Numbered from the stretch's first letter, positions 8,288-17,276 are shown. The stretch is DNA of 64,000 bases from Filifactor alocis ATCC 35896 (GCF_000163895.2 NC_016630.1:1867013-1931012), one strand, 5' to 3'. The notes: generated by a model not told the origin, from the sequence alone. Program-made: numbers and translations.

Positions 8288-9625
8288 ATCAGCGCGCAAA
8301 AAAAATTGTTTTTACGATATGTCATTCCATCTATTGCAGCGATGTGGGTTTTTTCAATCTACACCATGGTAGACGGGTTTTTCGTTGCAAAATTTGTCGG
8401 AGAACAAACTCTCTCCGCTATCAATGTCGTTCTTCCGTTCATCAACGGAATTTTTTCAATCGCGATTTTATTTTCTACCGGAACAGCTACTTTGGTGGGA
8501 ATTTCACTTGGAGAAAACAATCACAAAAAAGCAAACGCACTCTTTACGTTCACCACGGTTGTAGAATTACTGTTCTCCATCTTGTTATATGTTGTATGTC
8601 GATTGAATATCATACACCTTGCAAGTTTCTTAGGTGCCACACCGTCTATTGTCAGTGATGTTACCACCTATCTGAAAATCATTCTGTTATTTAACAGCTT
8701 CTTTATTATTTCTTACAATTTGGAAGTGCTTGTGAAAACTGACGGATTCCCTGCACTTGCAACAATCGGAGTGTTGCTGAGTGCATTCACCAACATCTTC
8801 TTGGACTATCTTTTTGTCGGAGTATTTCACTGGGGCATTTCAGGAGCTGCTTGGGCAACCGGTATCGCTCAAGTATTTTCCACAGCGTTATTTATGACTC
8901 ACTTTCTTTCAAAACGCTCTGTGTTAAAATTTCGTAGCTTTGAATGGGATTTTAAGATTTATGCCAAAATTTTATTTATCGGATTCGGAAGCTTTATCTC
9001 GGAAATTTCTACCGGTGTCATCATTTTCTTATATAACAATCATATTGTAAAAGTGATTGGAGAAACAGGCTTGATTTCATACACCGTACTCTCGTATATC
9101 AATCTGTTTGTCAGTATGTCCATGATTGGTCTCACACAGGGAATGCAACCGCTCGTAAGTTATTACTACGGCAAAAAAGATCCGGACTCCTACCATAAAT
9201 TTCTCAAATTTTCTTTCATCGGAATTTTAGGATTATCCGCGACCTTCTATGTCATCACTCTATTATTCCGTCAACAGCTGACCGGCATCTTCATTCGTGC
9301 GGAGCATGCAGAGTTGTTCGCATATACACAAAGAGCGCTGTTCTACTTTGCACCGTCCTTCTTATTGATTGGATTTAATTTATTGATTTCCGGATATTTT
9401 GCATCCATCGGATACGCAAAACACTCCCTTATCATTGCCATTGCAAGAGGGTTCCTCTTTATTTGGATAGCACTTTCGGTAGCAACCTATTTACAAAAAG
9501 ATACCTTGTTGTGGTTATCTTCGTTCTTCTCAGAACTCATCACACTACTGGTATCCATCTTACTGATACTATCCATCATGAAAAAGAAAAACCTCTCTTC
9601 TATAAACGAAGAGCAGACATCTTAA
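8288..9625 (+). CDS. MATE family efflux transporter
   Basis: Twelve-helix membrane transporter of about 445 residues that exports cationic drugs or metabolites using an ion gradient. The opening KLFLRYVIPSIAAMWVFSIY and TMVDGFFVAKFVG are typical of Gram-positive MATE proteins, with a second MATE half from about residue 235. The start is odd. GGAGG at 8277-8281 is 7 nt before an in-frame ATC at 8288, which would give the usual N-terminus (x-S-A-Q-K-K). The nearest ordinary start, TTG at 8306, lies 24 nt from the ribosome site and removes six residues. Either an AUC start, or a one-base change in the start codon or in the A8 run just after it, would explain this. Confidence 0.9.
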   Translation: MSAQKKLFLRYVIPSIAAMWVFSIYTMVDGFFVAKFVGEQTLSAINVVLPFINGIFSIAILFSTGTATLVGISLGENNHKKANALFTFTTVVELLFSILLYVVCRLNIIHLASFLGATPSIVSDVTTYLKIILLFNSFFIISYNLEVLVKTDGFPALATIGVLLSAFTNIFLDYLFVGVFHWGISGAAWATGIAQVFSTALFMTHFLSKRSVLKFRSFEWDFKIYAKILFIGFGSFISEISTGVIIFLYNNHIVKVIGETGLISYTVLSYINLFVSMSMIGLTQGMQPLVSYYYGKKDPDSYHKFLKFSFIGILGLSATFYVITLLFRQQLTGIFIRAEHAELFAYTQRALFYFAPSFLLIGFNLLISGYFASIGYAKHSLIIAIARGFLFIWIALSVATYLQKDTLLWLSSFFSELITLLVSILLILSIMKKKNLSSINEEQTS

Positions 9626-9810
9626 CATTTTGAAAGAAATGCTCTGTTTCACCTTCTCATCATGAAAGTAAGTGAAATAGAGTAGTGGAGTAAACCATGA
9701 ATCGTAACTTAACATGATAACAAAGGTCAGGTAAGTATCCGTACTCAGAGTATAGCGGACCATAAAATAAGTGAAACAAATCATAGTATCACATATTTTC
9801 ATACTATAAA

Positions 9811-9842
9811 AAATAGCATTAGGATGATTCCTAATGCTATTT
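9811..9842. terminator. Bidirectional terminator between MATE and ECF genes
   Basis: A perfect 14-bp inverted repeat (AAATAGCATTAGGA and its complement) with a 4-nt loop has an A run on the left and T-rich sequence on the right. It serves the convergent genes ending at 9625 and 9883. Confidence 0.9.
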
Positions 9843-9882
9843 CTATCTAAACTTCATTTCTATCAAATTTATGTTCTATCCA

Positions 9883-10473
9883 TTAAGCTCTTTTTGTTTT
9901 CAAAACCGCTTTACAGATTCCTACCGTAATAACTACCGACAGAATTGCTTCGGGGATTCCGTTATGAATCGCAACTCCCGTAAACAATGTTGCCACAGCT
10001 GATGTGCTCATATCAAGTTTTTCAGCCAATTTCCCGCTATATAACAAATATCCCAAGCCCAATACTCCGACCGTATTTGTCAATGTTCCCAAGAATGCCG
10101 CAACAGACATTGCAACAGAATCATTTTTCACACGAGTTGAAATCGCACGGTACACAAAGTATGTGACCAAACCGATTAACATTCTCGGCAAAATGGAAAT
10201 CAACGGATTCCAAAAAATAAATGATGTCGGCAAAGGTACCAGAAACGCTCTTACCATAGATACGATTCCGAACAACAATCCTACCATCATCCCAATCATA
10301 GGTCCTTCCAAAATCGCTCCGACAATAACAGGAATGTGCATTGTGGTAACCGAAATTGCACCTACTGTGATAAAACCTAATGGCGTAAAGCCCAATACTG
10401 CTGAAATTGCCCCAAGCATCCCGACTACTGTCAGTTGGCGAGTGGACATTCCTTTTTTTGATACTTCTTGCAT
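9883..10473 (-). CDS. ECF transporter substrate-binding (S) subunit
   Basis: Integral membrane protein of 196 residues with about six hydrophobic segments, the size and pattern of energy-coupling-factor S subunits (PF12822-like). It begins with the short MQEVSKKGMSTRQL tail and the motif VVGMLGAISAVLGF; GAISVTTMHIPVIVGA and EGPMIGMMVGLLFG follow. S subunits bind a vitamin or other micronutrient and dock on a shared EcfA/A'/T module, which is not in this window. The ligand cannot be told from sequence by eye and no riboswitch was recognised upstream. ATG at 10473 follows AAAGGAG by 8 nt; a longer frame to 10572 has no ribosome site. Confidence 0.88.
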   Translation of the reverse strand: MQEVSKKGMSTRQLTVVGMLGAISAVLGFTPLGFITVGAISVTTMHIPVIVGAILEGPMIGMMVGLLFGIVSMVRAFLVPLPTSFIFWNPLISILPRMLIGLVTYFVYRAISTRVKNDSVAMSVAAFLGTLTNTVGVLGLGYLLYSGKLAEKLDMSTSAVATLFTGVAIHNGIPEAILSVVITVGICKAVLKTKRA

Positions 10474-10957
10474 CGTTTTTTCTCCTTTCGTTCCAGTTCT
10501 TAACCAAGATACCGGACTATTCAGTTTTTTATTACCGAAAAGTATTATACGCCTCTCTTGTTGAAAAATCAATCCTTTCTATCTCAAAATGTTATATTTC
10601 TATTTCAAAAATCAATCCTCTCTCTCATTAATTTGATAATTCACTCCAAAACGTTGTCCACCCTCAACCTTCTTTAAAAAACATTAAACCACTACACACA
10701 TTGTTTTTCCAATATATATAGCGGTTTTTATCAACACTTTTTGTCCTATAGGTCTCTTAATCACTTCCGTGTTGAGCAGATAGCGTTCATTATACTGATA
10801 TCTATTAAAACTCACATTGCTACTCCAATCTCTATCAGCAATACTTCTAATCCTGTCATCCTCTATCTTCATTCATTACAGGATATGTCATTTATCTACT
10901 ATCCGGTAGGTTTTCATATTAAACCCTACTGTATCATACAGTTTGCACTATACAAAA

Positions 10958-10991
10958 AGAAAAAGCGGAAAGAAATCTCTCCGCTTTTTCT
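10958..10991 (-). terminator. Terminator of the alanine symporter gene
   Basis: A perfect 12-bp stem (AGAAAAAGCGGA/TCCGCTTTTTCT) lies just beyond the stop at 11016, with an A run on the left that becomes a U tract in the leftward transcript. The 390 nt between this and the ECF gene start hold nothing else I recognise. Confidence 0.88.
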
Positions 10992-11015
10992 GCTTCTATT
11001 TTATTTAATATCTTG

Positions 11016-12458
11016 TTATTTTTGTTTTTTTGCTGCTACATCTGCCAAATAATATTTACCTGGTGTATTGAAATATTCTTTGGCAAGTTCTCTTACTTTT
11101 GGTGCCAATGCGATTACTGCAATCATGTTAGGGATAATAATCAATGCCAAGAATACGTCAGTGATGTCGAACAATGTTCCCAAGTCAGGATAAAGTCCTC
11201 CTACGATTGCTACAATATACACAAATTTCCAATATTTAGCAAATTTTGTTCCGAATAAGAATTCTGCTTGTTTTTCTCCATAGAATGTAATTACGATGAT
11301 AGTTGATAATACGAATAAAATAACACAAATTGTTACAAGAGCATCTCCAGCAGAGCCGTATACTGCTCTAAATGCCATAGAAGGCATTCCTCCTGCATTA
11401 GCAGGTTCAACAGCTGTCCAAGCTCCGGATACCAATACGGTCAATGCTGTTACAGTACATACAATCAATGTATCCACAACTACTTCAAAGATAGCCCATA
11501 ACCCTTGTCTTACAGGGTGATCTACTGTTGCGGTAGAGTGGGCGATAGGTGCAGTACCCATACCTGCTTCATTGGAGTATACTCCACGAGCAGCTCCCCA
11601 ACGAAGAGCCAATTTAACAGTAGTCCCGGCAAATGCTCCTGTTGCTGCATGTCCGGTAAATGCTCCCGCAAAAATATTTCCTAATACCACAGGAATATTT
11701 GCAATATTAAGTGCTATAATTCCTAATGCCGCTACGATATAGATACCCGCCATCAAAGGCACCAATTTATCTGTAACACTTGCAATACGTTTAAATCCAC
11801 CAACAACTACAAGTAACACTACTATAACCAATGCTGCAATGATTCCGATTTTAAAATTTTGTAATTGAGCAGGATTTTCTTGAATTGATTGTGGTAACAG
11901 TGTTACTACATTTTGAACGATAGACGCTCCTTGTGTTGAAATAGATGGAGCAATTTCTATCATAAGTAAAAATGCAAACCAATAACCGAAGAATTTACCG
12001 ATTCCTCCCAAACCTAATTCTCCAAGCCCCTTCGCACAATAGTAAAAAGGTCCTCCGGAATGTTCTCCTTTTTCATTTGTTTCACGGTAATGAACCCCTA
12101 GAACGATTTCCACAAACTTTGTAGCACAACCTAAGATTGCAAGAATCCACATCCAAAAAACTGCTCCCGGACCACCATATGCAATCGCAACAGGTACTCC
12201 GATAATGTTAGATGCACCGATACTTGATGCAAGTGCCGCAACCGCAGCTGAGAATGGTGATACTGCGTTTGGATCATCCGTTTTCGGTTTAGAGAACATC
12301 TTACCGAATGTTTGAGAACAAACATAAGGGAATCTTGTGAGTTGCAATGCTTTCAATTGCAATGTACACCAAATTCCACCACCACCGATTAAGATTAGTA
12401 TTGGGGGACCCCAAAACCAACCTGCAAATGATACCATAATTTTCATAATAGATTCCAT
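11016..12458 (-). CDS. Alanine/glycine:cation symporter (AGCS family)
   Basis: Sodium-coupled amino-acid importer of 480 residues. The sequence shows the family features: N-terminal FWGPPILILIGGGGIW, PFSAAVAALASSIGASNIIGV, KFVEIVLGVHYRE and the highly conserved YSNEAGMGTAPIAHS. About eleven hydrophobic segments are present. ATG at 12458 is preceded by AAGGAGGG; the longer frame to 12575 is not supported by a ribosome site. It is a single gene with its own terminator. Likely role: uptake of alanine or glycine in an amino-acid-fermenting anaerobe (the substrate is inferred from the family). Confidence 0.95.
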   Translation of the reverse strand: MESIMKIMVSFAGWFWGPPILILIGGGGIWCTLQLKALQLTRFPYVCSQTFGKMFSKPKTDDPNAVSPFSAAVAALASSIGASNIIGVPVAIAYGGPGAVFWMWILAILGCATKFVEIVLGVHYRETNEKGEHSGGPFYYCAKGLGELGLGGIGKFFGYWFAFLLMIEIAPSISTQGASIVQNVVTLLPQSIQENPAQLQNFKIGIIAALVIVVLLVVVGGFKRIASVTDKLVPLMAGIYIVAALGIIALNIANIPVVLGNIFAGAFTGHAATGAFAGTTVKLALRWGAARGVYSNEAGMGTAPIAHSTATVDHPVRQGLWAIFEVVVDTLIVCTVTALTVLVSGAWTAVEPANAGGMPSMAFRAVYGSAGDALVTICVILFVLSTIIVITFYGEKQAEFLFGTKFAKYWKFVYIVAIVGGLYPDLGTLFDITDVFLALIIIPNMIAVIALAPKVRELAKEYFNTPGKYYLADVAAKKQK

Positions 12459-13200
12459 AATGCCCTCCTTAACGTTTCTATAACTTGAATACCAAAATAG
12501 AAGCGACCATTTCCCTACAGTATGTAAGAAAGAGACATATCCTTGTAACGGACACACCTCAAGCATTTTAATCACTTAGACTAAAATGCCGATGGTTTTT
12601 TAAGATATTAATTCTTGCTCTAAGTATAACAATATTCTAAGAAGTAAGCAATCTATTTTTTATAAAATTTGTTTTTTATTTTCTGAATTTTCTTATCACA
12701 ACTTTTTATTTTGAATACATCATTCTCTTTATTCTGTTTTTTTGATACAATTTTTGATTTTCTTCAAAACAGCACCGTGCATCCATTTATTTCAAACAAA
12801 ATTATTTTGCATTCTTCTTAATTCATTTTGTTTGAAATGAATATGATAATAAACGATACAAACAAACACTATGACTATACAAATCATCTTAAACAACCTA
12901 TCTTAAACATAGGGCAACAGATATCGTTCGAATCAATTTCAACAAAGAAAAGGATACTCTTCTCCCGAGATGATCTGTTTTGATTCTTCTTTATCATAAA
13001 CTGAATACCACAATCCGTTCCATTTGCCTTCTATAATAATTTAATATCGTTATGCATCATTCCACGACTCCAATCTCTGTATTCAACTTACTTTCATCTC
13101 TCTATTCACTTTCTTTTATAAAAATCATGTGAAATAGAAGCGTTTCAAATTCAAATTTATGACAGCTCGAGTTCCTTTTCGGATAAGAGCCCCCTGAAAT
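12459..13200. other. Gene-free AT-rich interval with an inverted repeat
   Basis: No open frame with a ribosome site is present. A short hairpin (GCATTTTA/TAAAATGC) lies at about 12564-12590 in the symporter leader. A perfect 14-bp inverted repeat (ATTTCAAACAAAAT at 12789-12802, complement at 12825-12838, 22-nt loop) lies mid-interval and may be an operator or a small mobile remnant. Nothing else was recognised. Confidence 0.6.
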
Positions 13201-13228
13201 TTGATTTAAAACAAATTCATAGTATAAT
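13201..13228 (+). promoter_or_regulatory. Promoter of the lipoprotein gene
   Basis: TTGATT at 13201-13206 and TATAAT at 13223-13228 with a 16-bp spacer, about 55 nt before the start codon. Confidence 0.7.
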
Positions 13229-13283
13229 AAATGTAGTGATATGTTTTATAAACATAACCAAACCAAAGAAAGGAAGATGAACG

Positions 13284-14048
13284 ATGAAGAAGTTCAGCAT
13301 GATGAAAAAATGCATCAGTATCTGTTTGTTGAGTATTTTTGTTTTAGCCGGAGTTGTAGGATGTGGTAGTTCAAATTCAACGAATGACGATGTAGCATGG
13401 AAACCCGTTGTCTTAGATGACGAATTGTTAAAATACTATGTCGAGTATAATGAGTTCGGTAAATTTGATAAGAAGGCGGCAATCTACGCTCTGTATTCCT
13501 TTACCATAGAAAAGGCTTGGGATTATTCTGAAGAAGAGGATGGACATATCGTTATCAAGGATATCGATGAGAACAATGCGATTGCCAAAGTTTATTATCG
13601 GGATGATTCCGTCGACGAAGTTAAAATCACCAAAGACATGGATAAGGGCGGTGTTTGGATTCCGTTGGAATATCGCGAAATACAACCGGCTCAGTTAGAG
13701 GAAAAAACCGTGATTCTCAGTTATCACGACGGAAGCTATTACTATGATGAGGCAGAATGGGTAAATGACTTTGATGAAGAAAGAATCAAAGAACTCGAAG
13801 AACTCGGAGTGAATGATATGAACTTCGAAAACGGATACTATGTCTATAATGAGAAAGAAGAACAAATTCCTCTTACCGTTGATAAAGATACCAAACTATA
13901 CCTTCTGAGCCCAACCCTTGAGTATTTTGAAAAAGCGGAAGAAAGTGAATTTCGTAACAGTGTGGAAGAGAATATGTTTTATGGATACCATAATATCTAT
14001 GTAAAGGACGGAAAGGCATTCAAAATCTTTCAAATCTATGTTCCTTAA
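13284..14048 (+). CDS. Putative lipoprotein of unknown function
   Basis: Protein of 254 residues beginning with a lipoprotein signal: basic MKKFSMMKKC, hydrophobic ISICLLSIFVLAGVV and Cys at about residue 27 (VVGCGSS), so it should be lipid-anchored on the outer face of the membrane. The mature part is acidic and rich in Tyr, Asp and Glu; no known domain was recognised. GAAAGGAAG precedes the ATG. It is monocistronic, with its own promoter upstream and the rpsF promoter downstream. Base composition is like that of its neighbours. Confidence 0.8.
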   Translation: MKKFSMMKKCISICLLSIFVLAGVVGCGSSNSTNDDVAWKPVVLDDELLKYYVEYNEFGKFDKKAAIYALYSFTIEKAWDYSEEEDGHIVIKDIDENNAIAKVYYRDDSVDEVKITKDMDKGGVWIPLEYREIQPAQLEEKTVILSYHDGSYYYDEAEWVNDFDEERIKELEELGVNDMNFENGYYVYNEKEEQIPLTVDKDTKLYLLSPTLEYFEKAEESEFRNSVEENMFYGYHNIYVKDGKAFKIFQIYVP

Positions 14049-14133
14049 ACCCTAATTTTTTTCAATTTGATACAGATACCTCAATCCCGTGCAGACAACC
14101 AAGACATAATTTTTAAATTTCTGAAGAGTTTGC

Positions 14134-14162
14134 TTGTGAACAACATCATTTTGTGATACAAT
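14134..14162 (+). promoter_or_regulatory. Promoter of rpsF-ssb-rpsR
   Basis: TTGTGA at 14134-14139 and TACAAT at 14157-14162 with a 17-bp spacer, about 108 nt before the rpsF start codon. Confidence 0.75.
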
Positions 14163-14169
14163 GTTTTAG

Positions 14170-14262
14170 CTTACAATTTTTTGTATCTCATATAGAGATA
14201 CATTTCTACCGAAATTGTTGCATCTTTCTGCTCGCAAGAGCCGTTAAAGTCCAAAGGGAGGT
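14170..14262 (+). promoter_or_regulatory. Structured rpsF leader, possible S6:S18 control site
   Basis: The leader forms an 8-bp hairpin TGTATCTC/GAGATACA (14182-14202) and then a hairpin GCTC-GCAA-GAGC (14230-14241) flanked by CCG trinucleotides at about 14209 and 14241. Many bacteria have an S6:S18-binding element with a CCG feature in this leader. Placement fits, but the match to that motif is an inference. Confidence 0.4.
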
Positions 14263-14270
14263 GACTGAAA

Positions 14271-14558
14271 GTGAGAAATTACGAACTGATTTATATTTTG
14301 AAACCAAATTTAGAAGAAGACGTAAAAGAAGCTGTATTAGCAAAAGTACAAGCTATCGTTGAAGAAGGAAAAGCTGAAATCGAAAAAGTCGATGTATGGG
14401 GAAACCGTAAATTAGCTTATGAAATCCAAGATTTCACAGATGGATACTATGTGTTGATTAACTTCAAAGCAGGTGTTGATGTACCGAAAGAAATCGACAG
14501 AAATCTTAAAATCAGCGATGCTGTTATCCGTCATATGATTGTAAATATCGAAGACTAA
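14271..14558 (+). CDS. rpsF: 30S ribosomal protein S6
   Basis: Protein of 95 residues starting MRNYELIYILKPNLEED and containing WGNRKLAYEIQDFTDGYYVLI, the standard S6 sequence. S6 binds the 30S platform as a heterodimer with S18, which is encoded two genes downstream. The start codon is GTG with GGGAGGTG 8 nt upstream. First gene of the rpsF-ssb-rpsR operon found near many bacterial origins. Confidence 0.97.
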   Translation: MRNYELIYILKPNLEEDVKEAVLAKVQAIVEEGKAEIEKVDVWGNRKLAYEIQDFTDGYYVLINFKAGVDVPKEIDRNLKISDAVIRHMIVNIED

Positions 14559-14585
14559 TCATTCAAACAGAGAGGAAGGTTTTAT

Positions 14586-15095
14586 ATGAATATTGCAGTA
14601 CTGATAGGAAGACTTACTAGGGATCCGGAGCTTAGATACATTCCATCTACAGGAAAAGCTGTAGCAAATTTTGCAATCGCCGTAGACCGACCGTATACTT
14701 CAAAATCCGGAGAACGAATGACAGATTTCTTTAATATCGTTGTTTGGGGAAAACAAGCTGAAAATTGTGCCAATTATCTTGCTAAAGGTAGATTAGTGGG
14801 AATCAAAGGTACCATTGAAAACAGAAGTTATGAGAACCAAAACGGAGAAAAACGATATATTACCGAAATCATTGCTGAAAATGTTCAATTCCTTGAATGG
14901 GGAGAACGCAATCAAAATAACAGCAGAACAACAGGTGTCCAATCTAATTATCAAGACTATCAGGGAGGAGCTGCTCCGGTGTTTGAACCATCCGGATATG
15001 GCGACACCCCGCAATCCGCTCCGAATTCTTATGAACCGAAAGGATTGGATGCGGAAGGATATCGTGAGTTAGAGGACGATGACGTACCATTCTAA
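14586..15095 (+). CDS. ssb: Single-stranded DNA-binding protein
   Basis: Protein of 169 residues with an N-terminal OB fold (MNIAVLIGRLTRDPELRY, then FFNIVVWGKQAENC), a Gln/Asn/Gly-rich flexible linker (about 110-155) and the acidic tip ending DDDVPF that binds partner replication and repair proteins. It coats single-stranded DNA during replication, recombination and repair. AGAGAGGAAGG precedes the ATG. Position between rpsF and rpsR is canonical. Confidence 0.97.
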   Translation: MNIAVLIGRLTRDPELRYIPSTGKAVANFAIAVDRPYTSKSGERMTDFFNIVVWGKQAENCANYLAKGRLVGIKGTIENRSYENQNGEKRYITEIIAENVQFLEWGERNQNNSRTTGVQSNYQDYQGGAAPVFEPSGYGDTPQSAPNSYEPKGLDAEGYRELEDDDVPF

Positions 15096-15114
15096 AAGAA
15101 GGAGGAAAAATATA

Positions 15115-15348
15115 ATGGCATTCCAAAAAGGAAACGTTAGAAAAAGAAAAAAAGTAGATCCGTTTGCCGGAGATAAAATCAATACCATTGATTACAAAGA
15201 CGTTGCTCTTTTGAAAAAATATATCTCTGAAAGAGGAAAAATTCTTCCAAGAAGAGTAACGGGAACTTCTGCAAAAGCACAAAGAAAATTGACATTAGCA
15301 ATTAAACGTGCCAGAAACATCGCTTTGCTACCATATACAGTAGACTAA
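15115..15348 (+). CDS. rpsR: 30S ribosomal protein S18
   Basis: Basic 77-residue protein with the S18 core (IDYKDVALLKKYISERGKI, LPRRVTGTSAKAQRKL, IKRARNIALLPY). It pairs with S6 on the 30S platform. AAGGAGG lies 8 nt before ATG 15115. The N-terminal segment KKVDPFAG has no zinc-type cysteines, so this is the zinc-independent form. A terminator follows 7 nt after the stop. Confidence 0.97.
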   Translation: MAFQKGNVRKRKKVDPFAGDKINTIDYKDVALLKKYISERGKILPRRVTGTSAKAQRKLTLAIKRARNIALLPYTVD

Positions 15349-15355
15349 AGATGAT

Positions 15356-15389
15356 AAAAGAACTTGCCTTTGAGTAAGTTCTTTTTTTA
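15356..15389 (+). terminator. Terminator after rpsR
   Basis: Stem AAAAGAACTT/AAGTTCTTTT with a 10-nt loop runs into a T tract. The next 270 nt up to the PspC-like gene hold no recognised feature. Confidence 0.85.
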
Positions 15390-15661
15390 TCTATCTTTTG
15401 ATTTACCGAATACCTTTTCATTTTTATACAATCAACAAATATTCGCTTATCTTTGTAAACATATTGCATAATAAGACAAAAAAATGTAGTATATAACGTA
15501 ACACATCCTACTGAAACCAAAGACAACGGATACTCGATTGATTCATTTTTTCAAACACTTCAAATATACATGATAGAATAGGGCATGTCATTTGCAAATT
15601 GCTCTATGAGAGGGTTCAATAGCAACAAAAATATCACGACAACAAAAGGAGGTTGTTTCTC

Positions 15662-15862
15662 TTGCAAAAAAAATTATATCTATCCCAAACTGACAAAAAA
15701 ATCTTCGGAGTATGTGGTGGAATTGCCGAATATTTCGACATAGACAGTACCATTATTCGAATCATCTGGGTAATATTGGCATTTTGTTACGGTATCGGAG
15801 TTTTCCCATATATTATTATGGCACTGATAATACCGAAAGACAATCAAAGATGCAACAGATAA
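15662..15862 (+). CDS. PspC-domain membrane protein
   Basis: Small protein of 66 residues. It starts with a short basic cytoplasmic stretch (QKKLYLSQTDKKIFGVCGGIAEYFDID) and continues with one or two hydrophobic segments (IIWVILAFCYGIGVFPYIIMALIIP). The G-V-C-G-G-I-A-E-Y pattern is the PspC signature. Such proteins sense or respond to envelope stress, in some bacteria through phage-shock regulators, which are absent here. The start is TTG at 15662 with AAAAGGAGG 9 nt upstream; an earlier in-frame TTG at 15653 overlaps that site. A small, easily missed gene. Confidence 0.88.
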   Translation: MQKKLYLSQTDKKIFGVCGGIAEYFDIDSTIIRIIWVILAFCYGIGVFPYIIMALIIPKDNQRCNR

Positions 15863-16072
15863 CCGCTTTATCAAACAACAATCCAACGATATCGTTCTTC
15901 TGTCAGTATACGATTTTAGACGGCACGAAACTTCTCACAATAGGAAGAACCGCTCCTGCTACAACAGGAACATGATGATCAGCATTGTTGTCGCAAAAGT
16001 TATTATCTAACCGTTCGACCGATGACTGTCTTTTCAAATTTTTGATAAATAATCCAAAAAGGAGAGAATATT

Positions 16073-16468
16073 ATGTACCAAACCATTGGAGAAGAAATCA
16101 TGAACTCCGAAGAAATTGCAAAAAAAATAACCGACAACACACCGTTTCATCTCAAAACAGACCTTACCAAAGCAACAGGCAGAGAAGATGCCATCGGTCT
16201 TCGTCTTTCCTGCAAAGTAACTGATATTCCAAGTTGTGAGCAGCTATCTGTTCCGAATGAAGAGCAACTGAACCTTGCCATGGAACAATTGGACGAATTC
16301 AGCCATAGCGAAATGAAAAAAATATTCTTCAACCGCTATGCCTTTATGACCTTTGCGTACGGTTATGACGAAGTGAAAAACGAAATTTTATTTACCTTCG
16401 TATTGATGAATCGAGAAAAAGAAAAACATAAAATCAAAGACGTCACCAATCGCTTATTGCGTGTATAA
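16073..16468 (+). CDS. Hypothetical protein, 131 residues
   Basis: Not recognised. The protein is soluble and mildly acidic, with a helical N-terminus (EEIMNSEEIAKKI), a middle segment with two cysteines and a C-terminal part rich in aromatic residues (FFNRYAFMTFAYGYDEV) ending basic (IKDVTNRLLRV). There is no signal peptide or membrane span. AAAAAGGAGAGAATATT before the ATG is a good ribosome site, and a terminator follows, which supports a real gene. It stands alone. Confidence 0.75.
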   Translation: MYQTIGEEIMNSEEIAKKITDNTPFHLKTDLTKATGREDAIGLRLSCKVTDIPSCEQLSVPNEEQLNLAMEQLDEFSHSEMKKIFFNRYAFMTFAYGYDEVKNEILFTFVLMNREKEKHKIKDVTNRLLRV

Positions 16469-16479
16469 CAGTGAAACAC

Positions 16480-16510
16480 AAAAACCATCTTATGACAGAC
16501 GGTTTTTTTC
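16480..16510 (+). terminator. Terminator after the 131-residue gene
   Basis: AAAAACC and GGTTTTTTT flank an 8-nt loop with a slightly imperfect stem (one A/C mismatch), about 12 nt past the stop codon. Confidence 0.75.
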
Positions 16511-16678
16511 TTGCAGATTGTTTCAAAAAAAGTCGTACCCATAAAATACTATTTTAAAATATAAAAATCGTGTGCGATTAGAAATAAAGAGAATACAATC
16601 ATATGAAACGCAGATTTTTATGATAACTTAAATCAGACATTAGTATAAATTGCAGGTTATCAATTTTTTCAAATTAAA

Positions 16679-17248
16679 AGGCTACCGATTTTTTATAACC
16701 GATAGCCTCTTAATGTTTTAGTTCTTTTTCCATAATCTCAGACTCTTTCATCTCTATTTGATATAAAATCAAACCCCTTATATTTTGAAGTTTTTGATTG
16801 CCATTCCATGATAAAATCTGCTTCATCAGTATTTTTCCGGTGACACAAGAAACCTTTTTCAAATAGTGAAACCTCGGCAAATCTTATAGCTTACACAAAA
16901 TCTCAACATCAATCGGTTCTTCAAGGTCAGACAATCTCATATTCAGTTGTCTTAAGTGATACGATTATACTTCAGGTGGAATCAACCTCCTACAAATTGC
17001 ATTTCGACTTCGAAACAACTCCTTACCTCTATGTCAATACCGTCAAAGAAAAAACTTCACTTACAAAACAAATCTTTCTTATAACAGTAGGGATATTAAT
17101 AAGTTGTTCAAAATCACTTACCTTCCTGGTGGAATCATCTCCCTCATCTCCTTGCTAATATAAAAACAAGTTTCTGTTACCATCTTCTATCTTAATTCCT
17201 AGGAAAATAGAAAAGAGTAAGATAATCTTTGTGAATTATCTTATTATT
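16679..17248 (-). pseudogene. Leftward transcription unit without an intact gene
   Basis: A good leftward promoter (17249-17276) faces a leftward terminator-like hairpin at 16679-16708 (AGGCTA/TAGCCT, 10 of 12 pairs, A run on the left). Between them no frame longer than about 50 codons is open on this strand. Short coding-looking pieces nevertheless occur in different frames, for example KVSDFEQLINIPTVIRKICF, then SFFFDGIDIEVRSCFEVEMQ, then LNMRLSDLEEPIDVEILCKL and DEADFIMEWQSKTSKYKGFD, each ending at a stop. This is what a gene broken by several small indels would look like. A non-coding RNA is the alternative. I do not recognise the original protein. Confidence 0.4.
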
Positions 17249-17276
17249 ATTATACCATAATTTATCACTTTGTAAA
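17218..17276 (-). promoter_or_regulatory. Leftward promoter with operator-like inverted repeat
   Basis: On the minus strand TTTACA (17271-17276) and TATAAT (17249-17254) are 16 bp apart. Just downstream is an inverted repeat TAAGATAAT (17218-17226)/ATTATCTTA (17235-17243) covering the expected transcript start, a usual place for a repressor site. Confidence 0.65.

Noticed and set aside
9569..9802. Leftward 77-codon frame after the MATE gene
   Set aside because: No ribosome site, overlaps the MATE end, and Cys/Phe-rich composition is typical of the antisense of coding or AT-rich DNA.
12459..12600. Amino-acid riboswitch before the alanine symporter
   Set aside because: I could not find glycine- or lysine-riboswitch core motifs; only a small hairpin is present.
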